Shown: positions 8,376 to 18,207, numbered from the stretch's first letter. The stretch is DNA of 64,000 bases from Roseivirga sp. UBA6061 (GCA_002427745.1 DIYF01000127.1:75952-139951); one strand, 5' to 3'. The notes: a model not told the origin generated them from the sequence alone. Made by a program: numbers and translations.

Positions 8376-9131
8376 TTAGAAAAACCAGACCTTGACCAGG
8401 GTTACCAGGATCATAACGATGGTAATACTTCTGGCCCAGGCTGCCGCGGATTTGTTCTTTCCGATAAAAACTGCGGCAAGGTAAGCACCCAGGATCTGAC
8501 CAATGGCCAGAAGAATGGCAGGTCGCCAGACGATACTTCCATTCAATGCAAAATACAGCGTAGTGGGAATGGTGTAAATGAGAATGATGGCCAGTTTGTA
8601 AGCGTTAGACTGCGCATAGGGCATTTTAAGCACATCCAGTAGCAGGGTAAGTACTAATATGCCAATCCCTATCTGAACAAACCCACCATAAAAACCCGTC
8701 AGGAAGAAGAGCAGTAAGCCTATTGATCCTGAGGTTTGTAGTTTGCTGATTCTGAAGGCTTTAAAGAGCCGGTTGGGAAAGAGGTATTGGATCAGCAGAA
8801 CCAGCATGACAACAGAGGCAATCGTGTTGAAGTGAGTACCGGAAACCCGGGTGGCACAAAAGGCGCCTAACATGGCTCCCAGGCAACAGACCAGAGCCGG
8901 TTTAAAAGGAATGTCCTTACTGCTTAAAGGGTAGTATTTACGGAGTACCAATATGCCGGTGATGTTCTGAAGAAGTACTCCGGGACGAGAGGCAATGTTA
9001 GCCACTACCAGAGGAATGCCCGACCAGACCATGACCCCGATACTGAACAGGGATCCACTGCCTGACAGCGTATTGACAATGCCTGCCAGTACACCGCCTA
9101 GTATAAACAGGATATCATCGTTCCACTGCAT
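8376..9131 (-). CDS. TauE/SafE (TSUP) family anion transporter
   Basis: A 251-residue polytopic inner-membrane protein with about eight hydrophobic helices. The start GGVLAGIVNTLSGSGSLFS and the mid-protein GFYGGFVQIGIGI are the two half-repeats typical of the TSUP family, whose members export sulfite, sulfoacetate and other small organic or sulfur anions. Its start overlaps the end of the EEP gene by 17 bases, so it is translated from the same message. Downstream of a sulfatase, a role in exporting sulfate-derived or organic acid products is reasonable, but the substrate cannot be read from sequence. Confidence 0.85.
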   Translation of the reverse strand: MQWNDDILFILGGVLAGIVNTLSGSGSLFSIGVMVWSGIPLVVANIASRPGVLLQNITGILVLRKYYPLSSKDIPFKPALVCCLGAMLGAFCATRVSGTHFNTIASVVMLVLLIQYLFPNRLFKAFRISKLQTSGSIGLLLFFLTGFYGGFVQIGIGILVLTLLLDVLKMPYAQSNAYKLAIILIYTIPTTLYFALNGSIVWRPAILLAIGQILGAYLAAVFIGKNKSAAAWARSITIVMILVTLVKVWFF

Positions 9132-9966
9132 TGAATTTGAGATCTACCACCACCGGAAAGTGATCGGAGGGGTAACGCATTTCGTGAGAATCAGAAAGGG
9201 TGGCATAGGTCAGGGTTTGCCATGGGCCTTTTGTAAAAACATAATCAATCCTTCGGGCAGGCATTCTGTCAAAGCGAAAAGCATTGAAGGTAGCTTCCGG
9301 ACCATAGGGAGCGGTTTTACTATTCAGATAGCTGTCTGACATGCTTTGGGTAATTACGCTGTAGGGAGTGGCTGTAGACTGAAAGTTAAAGTCTCCCATA
9401 ACAATCACCGGTTTACCCGAAGCTATTTCTCCGGCCTTTTTCATAATCACTTTGGCGCTTTCTTCCCGGGCTTTTACGCCTCTGTGGTCGAAGTGGGCAT
9501 TGAAAATGAAGAACTTCTTACCAGAACTTTTGTGTTCCAGTTCTCCCCAGGTACAAATGCGGGGCAGGGCAGCATCCCAGCTTTTCGAAGGACGGTCAGG
9601 TGTTTCTGACAGCCAGAAGGTACCGGACTGCACCAGGTTGAAAGTATGGGTATCATAGAAGAAGGCACTGTATTCGCCCTTTTGCTTTCCATCATCCCGG
9701 CCTACGCCAACAAATTCAAAACCCGGTAAATCGCTTTTCATTTGCTCCAGCTGATGGTGCAGTCCTTCCTGCGTACCGAATAGCTGAAACTGATGGTACT
9801 TGATCAACCCAGTCACTTCTGGCCTTCTGCGCGACCAGTTATTAATCGTGTCCCGGGTGTCATCATACTTGATATTGTAGGTGGCCACACGTATGGTTTG
9901 AGCCTGTGCTTGTTGTGCAAGGCATACGATAAAAGTAAAGGCCAGTAGCAGTCGTAGGGTTTTCAT
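9115..9966 (-). CDS. Secreted endonuclease/exonuclease/phosphatase (EEP) family hydrolase
   Basis: 283 residues with a signal peptide (cleavage near AQAQ at 20-23). Core motifs of the EEP fold are VATYNIKYD (metal), FGTQEG (Glu67, metal), FNAHFDHRG, VMGDFNF, RIDYVF and the terminal SDHFPVVVD. The family includes phosphodiesterases and phosphatases as well as nucleases. Short secreted versions like this in glycan loci are not established nucleases. In this position, removal of phosphate-linked substituents such as phosphoglycerol from a glucan is a tempting guess, but only inference. A 221-bp spacer with a hairpin separates it from the sulfatase. Confidence 0.85.
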   Translation of the reverse strand: MKTLRLLLAFTFIVCLAQQAQAQTIRVATYNIKYDDTRDTINNWSRRRPEVTGLIKYHQFQLFGTQEGLHHQLEQMKSDLPGFEFVGVGRDDGKQKGEYSAFFYDTHTFNLVQSGTFWLSETPDRPSKSWDAALPRICTWGELEHKSSGKKFFIFNAHFDHRGVKAREESAKVIMKKAGEIASGKPVIVMGDFNFQSTATPYSVITQSMSDSYLNSKTAPYGPEATFNAFRFDRMPARRIDYVFTKGPWQTLTYATLSDSHEMRYPSDHFPVVVDLKFNAVER

Positions 9967-10051
9967 GGTGTTAATTGAAACATAAAATGTCAGAATTCCA
10001 GTGATTGGCTGTTTATTAAATCTTTATAATGCTTTTCTGTCATTCCATTTT

Positions 10052-10083
10052 CCTCAGGGTCCTGTTTCACAGAGACCCTGAGG
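10052..10083 (-). repeat. Hairpin between sulfatase and EEP genes
   Basis: A perfect 10-bp inverted repeat (10052-10061 with 10074-10083, CCTCAGGGTC) with a 12-base loop. There is no T run on the minus strand, so it is not a typical terminator. On the minus strand its left arm starts like the hairpin at 18208-18239 (CCTCAGnGTCTCT), which is also in a spacer of this locus. It may act as an RNA stabilizer or be a REP-like repeat. Confidence 0.7.
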
Positions 10084-10187
10084 GGGGAGGGATTACTTTA
10101 TTTCATTGTTCCTTCTGTTTTGGAAACCACAAGATTATGTTTTACAACGACCAAATACTATTGAGACATTCTCAGGAAGCTAAATTT

Positions 10188-11687
10188 TCAATAAGTCCCC
10201 CGATAGCCATAGTCATGTCTGGCTCCTTTGCCATCCGGTTTGAGCGGTATCTGCATGCCTCCGGTTTCATCCAGCCAGTGGAACAGGTCTGCTCTCAGTT
10301 GTTTTATTAAATCCTGATGTTCCGGGCTCCTGATGAGATTATTCATTTCCATAGGGTCATTTTCCAGGTCATACAGTTCGTTGATGTCCCAAATGCCATA
10401 ATAGCGTATGAACTTGTACTTGTCCGTGCGTACGGCATGTACGGTCGGGGTCTGAGGGTAAGGTCTTTCCCAAAAGTACTCATAGTAGATGCGCTCTCTC
10501 CATTCCGGTGTTTCACCTTTGAGAATAGGGTAGAAGGACTGCCCGTCCATGTTCACAGGCTTCTTCAATCCTGCCATATCGAGAATAGTAGGGCCTATGT
10601 CTATATTCTGAATCATTTGCTGCACCTGCGGATTTTTGATCACGTCCTTTCCACCGTAAACGAGCAGGGGTACCCTGATAGATTCTTCATAGGCATGTCG
10701 CTTGTCTATCAGACCGTGCTCTCCAAAAGAGAAACCATTATCTCCCATGTAGAATACCAGGGTGTTTTCCAACTGGCCACTTTCTTCCAGCTGTGACAGT
10801 ACCTTGCCAATGCTCTCGTCTACCGAAAGCAAGGTCTCGGTATAGCGCTGATAGAACTCATCAAACTTGATGGTATTATGGTACATATAATCCACCCCAT
10901 GCCAGCTATAGCGCTGTTTCTTTACCCAGTCAGGTACATCTTTGTAATTGTAGTCGGGGTTTTTCTCCTCCGGAAACATGGTAGCCGGATAGCTGGGGGC
11001 TTTGGCCTCATATTCTCCGCGATGCCTTTTGGCGGGGTAGAACTCGGCATGTACCCCTTTATGAGATAGATAGGCAAAGAAAGGCTTGTCAGGGTCGCGG
11101 TCTTTGAGCCAGTTAGTAGCTTCTTCTGTCAGTAAATCAGTGACATAGGTACTGTCCCCGTACTTAATTTCTTCTCCATTGATGTTCAGAGTGGGATTGT
11201 AGTACTGTCCCTGGCCTCTGAAGCTTACCCAGTGGTCAAAACCCTTTCTGGGGTTTGCATGATGTTCCCCCATATGCCATTTGCCAAAAAAGGCTGTCTC
11301 ATAACCAGAAGCCTGCAGGTATTGAGGAAAGAAAATAGAGCTGTCAGCTACCAGAGACTGATTATCGATCACCTGATGCCTGTGCGAAAACTGTCCTGTG
11401 AGGATGGAGGCCCGGCTGGGGGAGCACAGAGAGGTAGTGACGAAGGCGTTCTGTATATGAGCTCCTTCTCTGGCCATCTTATCCATATTGGGCGTTTGCA
11501 GATAGGGTACCTTGTTCATAAAGCCCATAAAGTCATAGCGGTGATCATCGCTAAGAATAAAGACAACATTCATGGGCTTCGCATTCGCCTGTTTTTCCAG
11601 GTTCAATGGATTGGCTTCCTCAGCCGGATTACAGGCCAAAGTGAAAAGCGAAATAATCGCCAGTAGTGTCAAATTGAGTTTATTCAT
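10188..11687 (-). CDS. Lipoprotein sulfatase of the S1 (formylglycine) class
   Basis: 499 residues from ATG 11687, which follows AGAAGA; a TTG start at 11711 inside the GH3 gene is unlikely. The signal peptide ends in a lipobox (FTLA-C, Cys19). Metal-binding FILSDDHRYD is followed by the formylglycine signature CSPSRASILTGQ with Cys88 (C-x-P-S-R), and later GKWHMGEH and YMGDNGFSFGEHG. The Cys requires conversion by a maturation enzyme encoded elsewhere. The enzyme should remove a sulfate ester, or in some superfamily members a phospho-substituent, from a glycan at the cell surface or periplasm. Its start lies 10 bases after the GH3 stop. Confidence 0.9.
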   Translation of the reverse strand: MNKLNLTLLAIISLFTLACNPAEEANPLNLEKQANAKPMNVVFILSDDHRYDFMGFMNKVPYLQTPNMDKMAREGAHIQNAFVTTSLCSPSRASILTGQFSHRHQVIDNQSLVADSSIFFPQYLQASGYETAFFGKWHMGEHHANPRKGFDHWVSFRGQGQYYNPTLNINGEEIKYGDSTYVTDLLTEEATNWLKDRDPDKPFFAYLSHKGVHAEFYPAKRHRGEYEAKAPSYPATMFPEEKNPDYNYKDVPDWVKKQRYSWHGVDYMYHNTIKFDEFYQRYTETLLSVDESIGKVLSQLEESGQLENTLVFYMGDNGFSFGEHGLIDKRHAYEESIRVPLLVYGGKDVIKNPQVQQMIQNIDIGPTILDMAGLKKPVNMDGQSFYPILKGETPEWRERIYYEYFWERPYPQTPTVHAVRTDKYKFIRYYGIWDINELYDLENDPMEMNNLIRSPEHQDLIKQLRADLFHWLDETGGMQIPLKPDGKGARHDYGYRGTY

Positions 11688-11697
11688 TTCTTCTGTT

Positions 11698-13950
11698 TTA
11701 TTGAAGAGCAAATCGGGTGGAGACCCCTTCGGCAGAACTCGTACCGATAAATACTTCGAAATCTCCCGGCTCTGCTTTAAATGACATATCCCGGGTATAA
11801 AAGGCCAGGTCCTGAGTGGTGATTGAGAAAGTCACTTTCCGGCTTTCTCCCGCTTTTAAAGCAATTTTCTGAAAGCCTTTCAGCTCTTTCACCGGACGGG
11901 TAACACTGCCGACCAGGTCGCGTATGTAGAGCTGTACTACCTCTTTGCCATCATATTGGCCCGTGTTTTTGACATTTACGGAAAGAGTAAGTGTCTCATT
12001 TTGAGTCATAGACGCCTTACTCAGCTCAATATCCGAGTAAGAGAAGGTACTGTAGCTCAGCCCGTAGCCGAAAGGGTAGAGGGGGCTGTTACTCACATCA
12101 ATGTACTTGCTGGTGTACTTGTTTTCGGCACTGAATGGCCTGCCTGTGTTTTTCATGTTATAGTAAACAGGGACCTGGCCTACATTCCGTGGAAAGGTCA
12201 TGGTCAGTTTACCTGAGGGGTTATGGTCACCAAACAGTACCTCTGCAATGGCTTTGCCCGCCATGGTGCCCAGGTGCCAGGTATTCACAATGGCAGGAAT
12301 ATTTTCATGGGACCATTCGAGTGTTAGCGGTCTTCCGGCCATTGCCAGTAGTACTACCGGTTTTCCCAGGGCCTGTACCTGTTTAAGCAGGGCCAACTGG
12401 TTGCCGGGCAGGCCTATTTCTGATCTGCTGGCAGCTTCTCCGCTTTGCTGATAGTTTTCTCCCAGGGCCATCACCACCACATCTGAGTTTTTGGCCATTT
12501 CCAGTGCTTCGGCAAAACCGGATATGTCGTTTCCGCTAAATCCGGTTCCTCTGGCGTAATTGATTTTTACATCGGAGGCGGTGTCCTTTATACCCTGTAA
12601 TAGTGTAATGGCTTTGGAGGCATCACCCGCCACATGCCAGGTACCCAGCATGTCTTTTTGATTATCTGCCAGTGGTCCTATCAGTGCGATTGACTTTGTC
12701 GATTTGGACAGTGGAAGAATAGGTCGGTTATTGACTGATTCGTTTTTTAACAGGACAATAGACTCTTTGGCTACTTCGAGGGCATGATCCATCAGTTCTT
12801 GTGAGTAGAGCGTTTGCTCTTCGCGTTTTGGATTCAGGTAACGATAAGGATCTTCAAAAAGCCCGAGGCGATACTTCATTTCAAGCACGCGCTTTACGTA
12901 TGCGTCCAGGGTCGACTCTTTGATTCTGCCTTCTTTGATGAGCTCAGGGATGTATTGTGCATACAGGCCTCCCTGCATGTCCATTTCTACTCCTGCATTA
13001 AAGGCCAGTTCTGCGGCTTCCTTGTTGTTGGCCACCACACCATGAGGTACCATTTCGTTGATAGCGGTATAATCTGTAACCACAAAGCCATCAAAGCCCC
13101 ATTCATCTCTCAGAATGCCTGTCATCAGATGGTGGTTTCCCGAGGCTGGCAGTCCATCCAGCTCATTAAAGGAGGTCATGACGGTAGTAGCACCTGCATC
13201 CAGCGCTGCTTTAAAAGGGGGAAGGTAGGTTTCTCTCAATACCCTGTCTGAAAGCTCTACTGTATGGTAATCTCTGCCTGCCTGAGCAGCACCATAAGCA
13301 GCAAAGTGCTTGACACAGGCCAATATGGTGTTCGGATCAGAAAGGTCACTTCCCTGGTAACCACGGACTTTGGCAGCACCAATAAGGCTACCGAGATATA
13401 CATCTTCACCGGCCCCTTCTGCTACGCGACCCCAGCGTGGGTCCCGGGCAATGTCTACCATCGGGTTATAAGTCCAGTTGATACCCGCAGCGGAAGCCTC
13501 CTTTGCTGAGAGCCGGGCCGTTTTTTCAATCAGTTCCAGATCCCAGCTGGCAGCTTCGGCCAGAGGAATAGGGAAGGTGGTTTTATAGCCATGGATCACA
13601 TCCAGTCCGAAGAGCAGGGGAATACCCAGCCTTGTTTCTTCAACCGCTGTTTTCTGAAGTTTAATGGCATAGTCCACCGTATGCGCATTGAACAGGTTGC
13701 CTGCTCTGCCAGCCTTGAGTTCTTCTACATAGTCATCACGTAGCTGAGGTCCTGTAACGGTCCAGCCACTGGTGTAAAGTGTCAATTGCCCCGCTTTTTC
13801 TTCAATGGTCATCTCATTGATCAGAGAATCAATGAAAAGGGCCATCTCATCTTTTTCGGAGTTCACGGGGTTGCCACTGCGAGACAGTAAGGCTGCCAGC
13901 AGAAGGATGAAAATGGAATAGCCTGAGTATTTGAGTTTGCTCGTCTTCAT
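11698..13950 (-). CDS. GH3 beta-glucosidase, periplasmic
   Basis: 750 residues with an N-terminal signal peptide or anchor. The order is a TIM barrel (about 40-380), a (beta/alpha)6 sandwich domain (about 400-600) and a C-terminal fibronectin III-like domain from about 650. The nucleophile is Asp293 in GFVVTDYTA; the substrate-binding KHFAAYG (Lys214-His215) and RDPRWGRVAEG are intact. Length and layout match BglX-type enzymes. GH3 enzymes beside GH144 in Bacteroidetes split sophorose and longer beta-1,2-glucooligosaccharides to glucose, and the same role fits here. It is 11 bases downstream of the alpha/beta-hydrolase gene. Confidence 0.92.
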   Translation of the reverse strand: MKTSKLKYSGYSIFILLLAALLSRSGNPVNSEKDEMALFIDSLINEMTIEEKAGQLTLYTSGWTVTGPQLRDDYVEELKAGRAGNLFNAHTVDYAIKLQKTAVEETRLGIPLLFGLDVIHGYKTTFPIPLAEAASWDLELIEKTARLSAKEASAAGINWTYNPMVDIARDPRWGRVAEGAGEDVYLGSLIGAAKVRGYQGSDLSDPNTILACVKHFAAYGAAQAGRDYHTVELSDRVLRETYLPPFKAALDAGATTVMTSFNELDGLPASGNHHLMTGILRDEWGFDGFVVTDYTAINEMVPHGVVANNKEAAELAFNAGVEMDMQGGLYAQYIPELIKEGRIKESTLDAYVKRVLEMKYRLGLFEDPYRYLNPKREEQTLYSQELMDHALEVAKESIVLLKNESVNNRPILPLSKSTKSIALIGPLADNQKDMLGTWHVAGDASKAITLLQGIKDTASDVKINYARGTGFSGNDISGFAEALEMAKNSDVVVMALGENYQQSGEAASRSEIGLPGNQLALLKQVQALGKPVVLLAMAGRPLTLEWSHENIPAIVNTWHLGTMAGKAIAEVLFGDHNPSGKLTMTFPRNVGQVPVYYNMKNTGRPFSAENKYTSKYIDVSNSPLYPFGYGLSYSTFSYSDIELSKASMTQNETLTLSVNVKNTGQYDGKEVVQLYIRDLVGSVTRPVKELKGFQKIALKAGESRKVTFSITTQDLAFYTRDMSFKAEPGDFEVFIGTSSAEGVSTRFALQ

Positions 13951-13961
13951 GATTCCGACCT

Positions 13962-14750
13962 TTATTTACTTTGAGCGAATAGCCAGGAAAGGAATTCAGG
14001 TTCTGCAAAGGCACTGTCCCAGCTATTGTGATTGGCATTGGGGTAGAGTGAGAATTTCACCGAGCCGCCCTGTGCCTTGAGTGCTTCGACCATTTGCTCT
14101 GAGAATCTGGCAGGGACCACATTGTCTTTGGCCCCGTGAAATACCCAGAAAGGAAGTTTTTTCGCATAGACTTTGACGCTTTTCGGATTATCCCCACCAC
14201 ATATGGGCATGGCTGCCGCAAACATATCGGGACGTCTGCTGACTAATTCAAAAGTCCCCATACCTCCCATAGACAGACCGGAAACATACACACGGTTTGG
14301 GTCTGTCCAGGAGAGGTTTACCAAAGAGTCTATCAGAGAAAGAGCGCCTTTCATGGCCCGGGTAGGCTTTCCTTTTTTGGAGAAAATTAAATCCCGTTTT
14401 CCGGTATCGGGGTTGACCTCACGACTCACATTGGCCCAGTAATCATCAGGCGGGCACTGTGGAAAAACCACAATGGCCGGATAGTCCTCTCGGTTTTGGG
14501 CATCCAGAAAGAGCTTGCTGCCGTGCACCAGTTGTTTTTCATTGTCTGTTCCTCTTTCTCCGGCTCCGTGAAGAAAATAGACCAGGGGATAGCTTTTTGA
14601 CTTATCGAAGTTCTCCGGATAAAGAATACGATAGGCCAGTTTTCCTTGCTTAAAATTGTGCTCGTGCTTTTCAAAAGCCGATTTGTCCTGGGCCAGGGTC
14701 AAATTCACCAGGGAAAGGGTTATAAGAAAGGTGAGCGCCAGTCTATTCAT
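13962..14750 (-). CDS. Secreted alpha/beta-hydrolase, probable carbohydrate esterase
   Basis: 262 residues with a signal peptide (cleavage near LTLAQ). The oxyanion motif FLHGAGERG precedes the nucleophile elbow GLSMGG (Ser160), with Asp209 in HGAKDNVVP and His241 in NANHNSWD completing a triad. This resembles dienelactone hydrolase or phospholipase/carboxylesterase-like enzymes often seen in glycan loci. It overlaps the upstream GH144 gene by 8 bases, so the two are translated together. A role in removing acyl groups from the glucan, for example succinyl substituents known on bacterial cyclic glucans, is inference. Confidence 0.85.
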   Translation of the reverse strand: MNRLALTFLITLSLVNLTLAQDKSAFEKHEHNFKQGKLAYRILYPENFDKSKSYPLVYFLHGAGERGTDNEKQLVHGSKLFLDAQNREDYPAIVVFPQCPPDDYWANVSREVNPDTGKRDLIFSKKGKPTRAMKGALSLIDSLVNLSWTDPNRVYVSGLSMGGMGTFELVSRRPDMFAAAMPICGGDNPKSVKVYAKKLPFWVFHGAKDNVVPARFSEQMVEALKAQGGSVKFSLYPNANHNSWDSAFAEPEFLSWLFAQSK

Positions 14751-16089
14751 AGGTGAAACCCAGTTTTTTAAGTCCCTGCTGTATTTCCGGTGCAGACATA
14801 AAGAGGTCCCAGATCAGGCCGCTGCGATAATTCTCGATCATCACAGGAATAGGGCCCTGGTCAATTGCGAGATAACGAGGCAGCATCCAGTTATTTTCGT
14901 GACTAAAAGCATCATAGGGACCATATTTACCCACCAGTGTATCAGCTTCCTCATACAGGTATTTGAGCATGGCCATGCTCTCTTTGGGGGTGTAAGGAAA
15001 AGAGGAGAGGGCCGCTGTCGGAGAGACCACTCCAAGGTCACGATCTGGCCTGTGGCCCGCATAGCCACGCATAGAATAGCTTGAAGTCAGTCCCCAGGTC
15101 TTGGGGCCGTAACCTTTGAATTCGTTGGGATTTTCCACACTGTGGCGGTAGTGGATAAGGGCATGATTCTGATTGAGTTTCCAGTAATCTGCGTACTTGT
15201 CTTTCAGCCCTTTCGGGTTAAGCCCCAGATAAGAGTAGTGCGCCCAGAATAAGGGGCCAACTGGAGAATCATCATTTTCATAGTGATTTACTACTGTTTC
15301 CAGCCCGTAGTAAGTGGTGTCTTCAGCAATAATACCACCGCGTGCCCAGCCTTCATCATAAACAGCAGGGGTAATTCCATGAGTAGGAGAGGAGGCTGCC
15401 AGCACATACATGATAAGGCACTCATTGTAACCTCTTACATCAAAGTTCATGTCCCAGGCATAGTTAGGCGACCAGTGCCAGTAGAGTACGTTTTGTCCCT
15501 GTGTATGCCAGTCAAACTCTATGTTTTCCCACAAGGTGTTCATGCGGGCTGCCAGGGCTTTTTCCTGTGAATTACCCTTGTTGAGATACTGCCTCGCAGC
15601 GATCAGTCCCGCTGCCATAAAGGAGGTCTCTACCAGGTCTCCACCATCATCTTTCTGGCTGAAGGCCTGCACTTTGCCCGTAGGGCCAAACCACCAGTGG
15701 GGCCAGACACCATGAAAACTATCAGCCTTCTCCAGAAAGCTCACAATTTTTTCCAGGCGTTGCACTCCCTGTTCCCGGGTAATGAAGCCTCTTTCAATTC
15801 CCACAATGATGGCCATTACGCCAAAGCCACTACCCCCTGAGGTAATGATGTCTTTATCATGAGAAGGGTAGATGTCATCCGTATGATAGCGTTCCCGGGC
15901 CATACCGCTGACCGGTTCTGCTCCATCCCAGAAGTACTGGAAGGTCTGGTACTGGACCAGGTTCAATAATGAATCTTCCGAGATACCCTGTGAGTCGCTT
16001 TGTTTATGAGTAGATCCTTCCGACTGCGAGCATGAGCTTACCACAGCGGCAACAAGGAATAGCTGGATCAATAGTACGGTTGTTCTCAT
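14743..16089 (-). CDS. GH144 endo-beta-1,2-glucanase-like lipoprotein (short form)
   Basis: 448 residues; a lipobox (VVSS-C, Cys20) predicts lipid anchoring. The body is one glycoamylase/GH144 (alpha/alpha)6 domain starting at YQTFQYFWDGAEPVSGMARER. Motifs shared with its neighbour are GGSGFGVMAI, FHGVWPHWW, GGDLVETSFM, YWHWSPNY, GVVSPTAALSSFPYTP and LAIDQGPI. Founding GH144 enzymes cut linear beta-1,2-glucan to short sophorooligosaccharides; older annotations say glucoamylase. Compared with the paralogue it lacks Ig-like domains. The different build suggests a division of labour, but cellular location beyond lipidation is not visible. Confidence 0.88.
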   Translation of the reverse strand: MRTTVLLIQLFLVAAVVSSCSQSEGSTHKQSDSQGISEDSLLNLVQYQTFQYFWDGAEPVSGMARERYHTDDIYPSHDKDIITSGGSGFGVMAIIVGIERGFITREQGVQRLEKIVSFLEKADSFHGVWPHWWFGPTGKVQAFSQKDDGGDLVETSFMAAGLIAARQYLNKGNSQEKALAARMNTLWENIEFDWHTQGQNVLYWHWSPNYAWDMNFDVRGYNECLIMYVLAASSPTHGITPAVYDEGWARGGIIAEDTTYYGLETVVNHYENDDSPVGPLFWAHYSYLGLNPKGLKDKYADYWKLNQNHALIHYRHSVENPNEFKGYGPKTWGLTSSYSMRGYAGHRPDRDLGVVSPTAALSSFPYTPKESMAMLKYLYEEADTLVGKYGPYDAFSHENNWMLPRYLAIDQGPIPVMIENYRSGLIWDLFMSAPEIQQGLKKLGFTYE

Positions 16090-16194
16090 TGTTTATGGTT
16101 AAGGTTCTTCCAAGCCTCTCTTAGCTGTTTTTTCGGATTGACAGGTTTTGTGAAAGGCTTAATTTTGTTTTGTTTAGTTACCAGTTTCTGTTTA

Positions 16195-18159
16195 TCACCA
16201 GGAAGTAAATCCCAGCTTATCTAATCCATCGGTTACCTCTGTATCTTTCATAAAAAGGTCCCAGAGAAGACCGGTTCGGTAGTTTTCAATCATCAGTATA
16301 ATCGGGCCCTGATCAATGGCCAGATAGGAGCTTGCTACCCACTCTTCAGTGAGGTTGAAAGCATCGTAAAAGCCGTATTCGCCCCAGAGCTTATCTCCCA
16401 GAAGATAATAAAAGTGTTTGATCGCATCCATAGATGCTTCCGGGGTATAGGGAATAGAGGAAATAGCGGCTGTGGGTGTGATTACCCCCAGGTCGTTATT
16501 CGGTGAATGCGCTGAATAGCCATTGTGATTATCACTCGCGGTTAATCCCCAGCAAGTTTCATTATAGCCCACATAATTCAGCGGATTGTTCTCACAATAG
16601 CTGCGGTTGATGATCGTGTGAGCCTGGTTTTGCGTCCAGTAGTTGGCGTATTGATCTGCCAGTTCTCTGGGATCAAGGCCGAGAAAGGAGTAATGACTGA
16701 AGAACAGAGGACCACCACGATCAGACCCCAGCGGGAGGGTAGTGTTGAAAAAGCTGCCTCCGTTGGTCATACCACCGCTGCGTGCCCAGCCTTCATGGTA
16801 GACGCTGGCCGAAATAGCATGGGTAGGTGAAGCCGCTGCCAGCGCGTAAACAATCAGCGACTCGTTCCACCCTGTAATCTTGAGACTGATCTGCCATTCC
16901 TTATCAGGAGACCAGTGCCAGTAGAGTACATTTTCACCTCCTTTGGTATACCAGTCCCATTCTACCTCTTCCCAAAGCCGGGTAATATTCGCTATGATGG
17001 AAGCTTCCTGGGTGTTACCTGGATTGAGGTATTGGCGTACTGTAAGCAGGCCCTGCATCATAAGGGCTGTTTCTACCAGATCACCTCCATTGTCATTGGC
17101 ACTGAAGGGGACGACTTTACCGGTACTTCCGTTCATCCAGTGAGGCCATACGCCATGAAAACGATCGGCAGTTTTTAGAAAATTGACAATGGTCTGTAGG
17201 CGGTCAATGCCTTGCTGGCGGGTGATAAAACCTCTTTCTATGCCCACCAGAATACTCATCAGACCAAAGCCGGAGCCTCCGGTGGTCACCGTTTCATTAG
17301 AAGTGTTGCGTTCTCTGGCCATACCGCTAATGGGATGGGCAAAGTCCCAGAAGTATTTAAAGGTCTGTTCCTGGATTTTGGTCAACAGATCATCATCAGA
17401 GATCTGGGGGAATTTGGGGCTCGGATCAATCTCCGTATAGAATTCCAGGCTATAGCCGTCAAACTCTCCTCCTTCTGAGCTTCTGAGAGCGTTTGAGAGG
17501 TTAAGCTGATATTTGCTGATGAAGTCCAGGTCGGAGGCAGATTCGGCAAGAATAGTTCTGTTATTGTCAGAAGGCGTAATATTAAAATTTGCTCCGGAAA
17601 CACTGAGTGCCTGTTCGAAGGACTGCACATCTATGGCTGTGGAAAAGCTAAAGCTTGCGGAGAAATCTGTTGGAATATTTTGTGCGCGTATGCCATCGGT
17701 CACGTCCTCACCGGCAATGGTAACGGAGAGGAGTTCCAGGGCATTGGCCTGTGTCTTAAAGCTGAATGATAACGGGGCGAAAGCAGCTCCGTCTGCACTC
17801 TTTAAACCGGCACTGAGCGAGATAGTGTAAGTCGTATTCTCTGTCAGTACACCTCCGGTAGTGATGGTAACAGTAGTGTTTTGAGAGGAGAGGTTGATGT
17901 TTGCGTTGACAGTCTGGTCCCCGGCTTTTAGTGAAATAGCCGTGGTGGTACTTTCGTCCAGAGGAGCAGAAAAAATGAGTGTAATGCTACGATCAACAGG
18001 AATGTCTTCAGTGGTATTAGCCTCAAAGTCTATCGCCAATGAACCGGCAAACACACTCTTGAGCTCAAATGTACCTGCTCCGGGGTCATCACTACCGCAG
18101 GAGGAGAGTGTTAAAGCCAGAAGGAGCGAGAGCACTTTCCAGATTGCCGGCTTGCCCAT
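16195..18159 (-). CDS. GH144 endo-beta-1,2-glucanase-like lipoprotein with N-terminal Ig-like domains
   Basis: 654 residues from ATG 18159; a GTG at 18180 is less likely. The signal peptide ends in LTLSS-C with SDDPG after the Cys. Residues about 25-225 form two Ig-like Big_5-type domains (IPVDRSITLIFSAPLD and a second, weaker unit), which would hold the enzyme off the membrane. The GH144 domain begins at about 240 (EQTFKYFWDFAHPISGMARER) with GGSGFGLMSI, FHGVWPHWM, YWHWSPDK and LAIDQGPI. It is the likely outer-surface glucanase that produces oligosaccharides for SusC/SusD. It is about 105 bases upstream of the shorter paralogue, with which it shares most of the catalytic core. Confidence 0.88.
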   Translation of the reverse strand: MGKPAIWKVLSLLLALTLSSCGSDDPGAGTFELKSVFAGSLAIDFEANTTEDIPVDRSITLIFSAPLDESTTTAISLKAGDQTVNANINLSSQNTTVTITTGGVLTENTTYTISLSAGLKSADGAAFAPLSFSFKTQANALELLSVTIAGEDVTDGIRAQNIPTDFSASFSFSTAIDVQSFEQALSVSGANFNITPSDNNRTILAESASDLDFISKYQLNLSNALRSSEGGEFDGYSLEFYTEIDPSPKFPQISDDDLLTKIQEQTFKYFWDFAHPISGMARERNTSNETVTTGGSGFGLMSILVGIERGFITRQQGIDRLQTIVNFLKTADRFHGVWPHWMNGSTGKVVPFSANDNGGDLVETALMMQGLLTVRQYLNPGNTQEASIIANITRLWEEVEWDWYTKGGENVLYWHWSPDKEWQISLKITGWNESLIVYALAAASPTHAISASVYHEGWARSGGMTNGGSFFNTTLPLGSDRGGPLFFSHYSFLGLDPRELADQYANYWTQNQAHTIINRSYCENNPLNYVGYNETCWGLTASDNHNGYSAHSPNNDLGVITPTAAISSIPYTPEASMDAIKHFYYLLGDKLWGEYGFYDAFNLTEEWVASSYLAIDQGPIILMIENYRTGLLWDLFMKDTEVTDGLDKLGFTSW

Positions 18160-18207
18160 ATTGTTTTGTTTAGCAGTCACTGCTACTTATCTGAATTTGG
18201 AATGGAA

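Noticed and set aside
11688..11711. TTG start for the sulfatase inside the GH3 gene
   Set aside because: The ATG at 11687 follows a good purine-rich site and begins a proper lipoprotein signal peptide.
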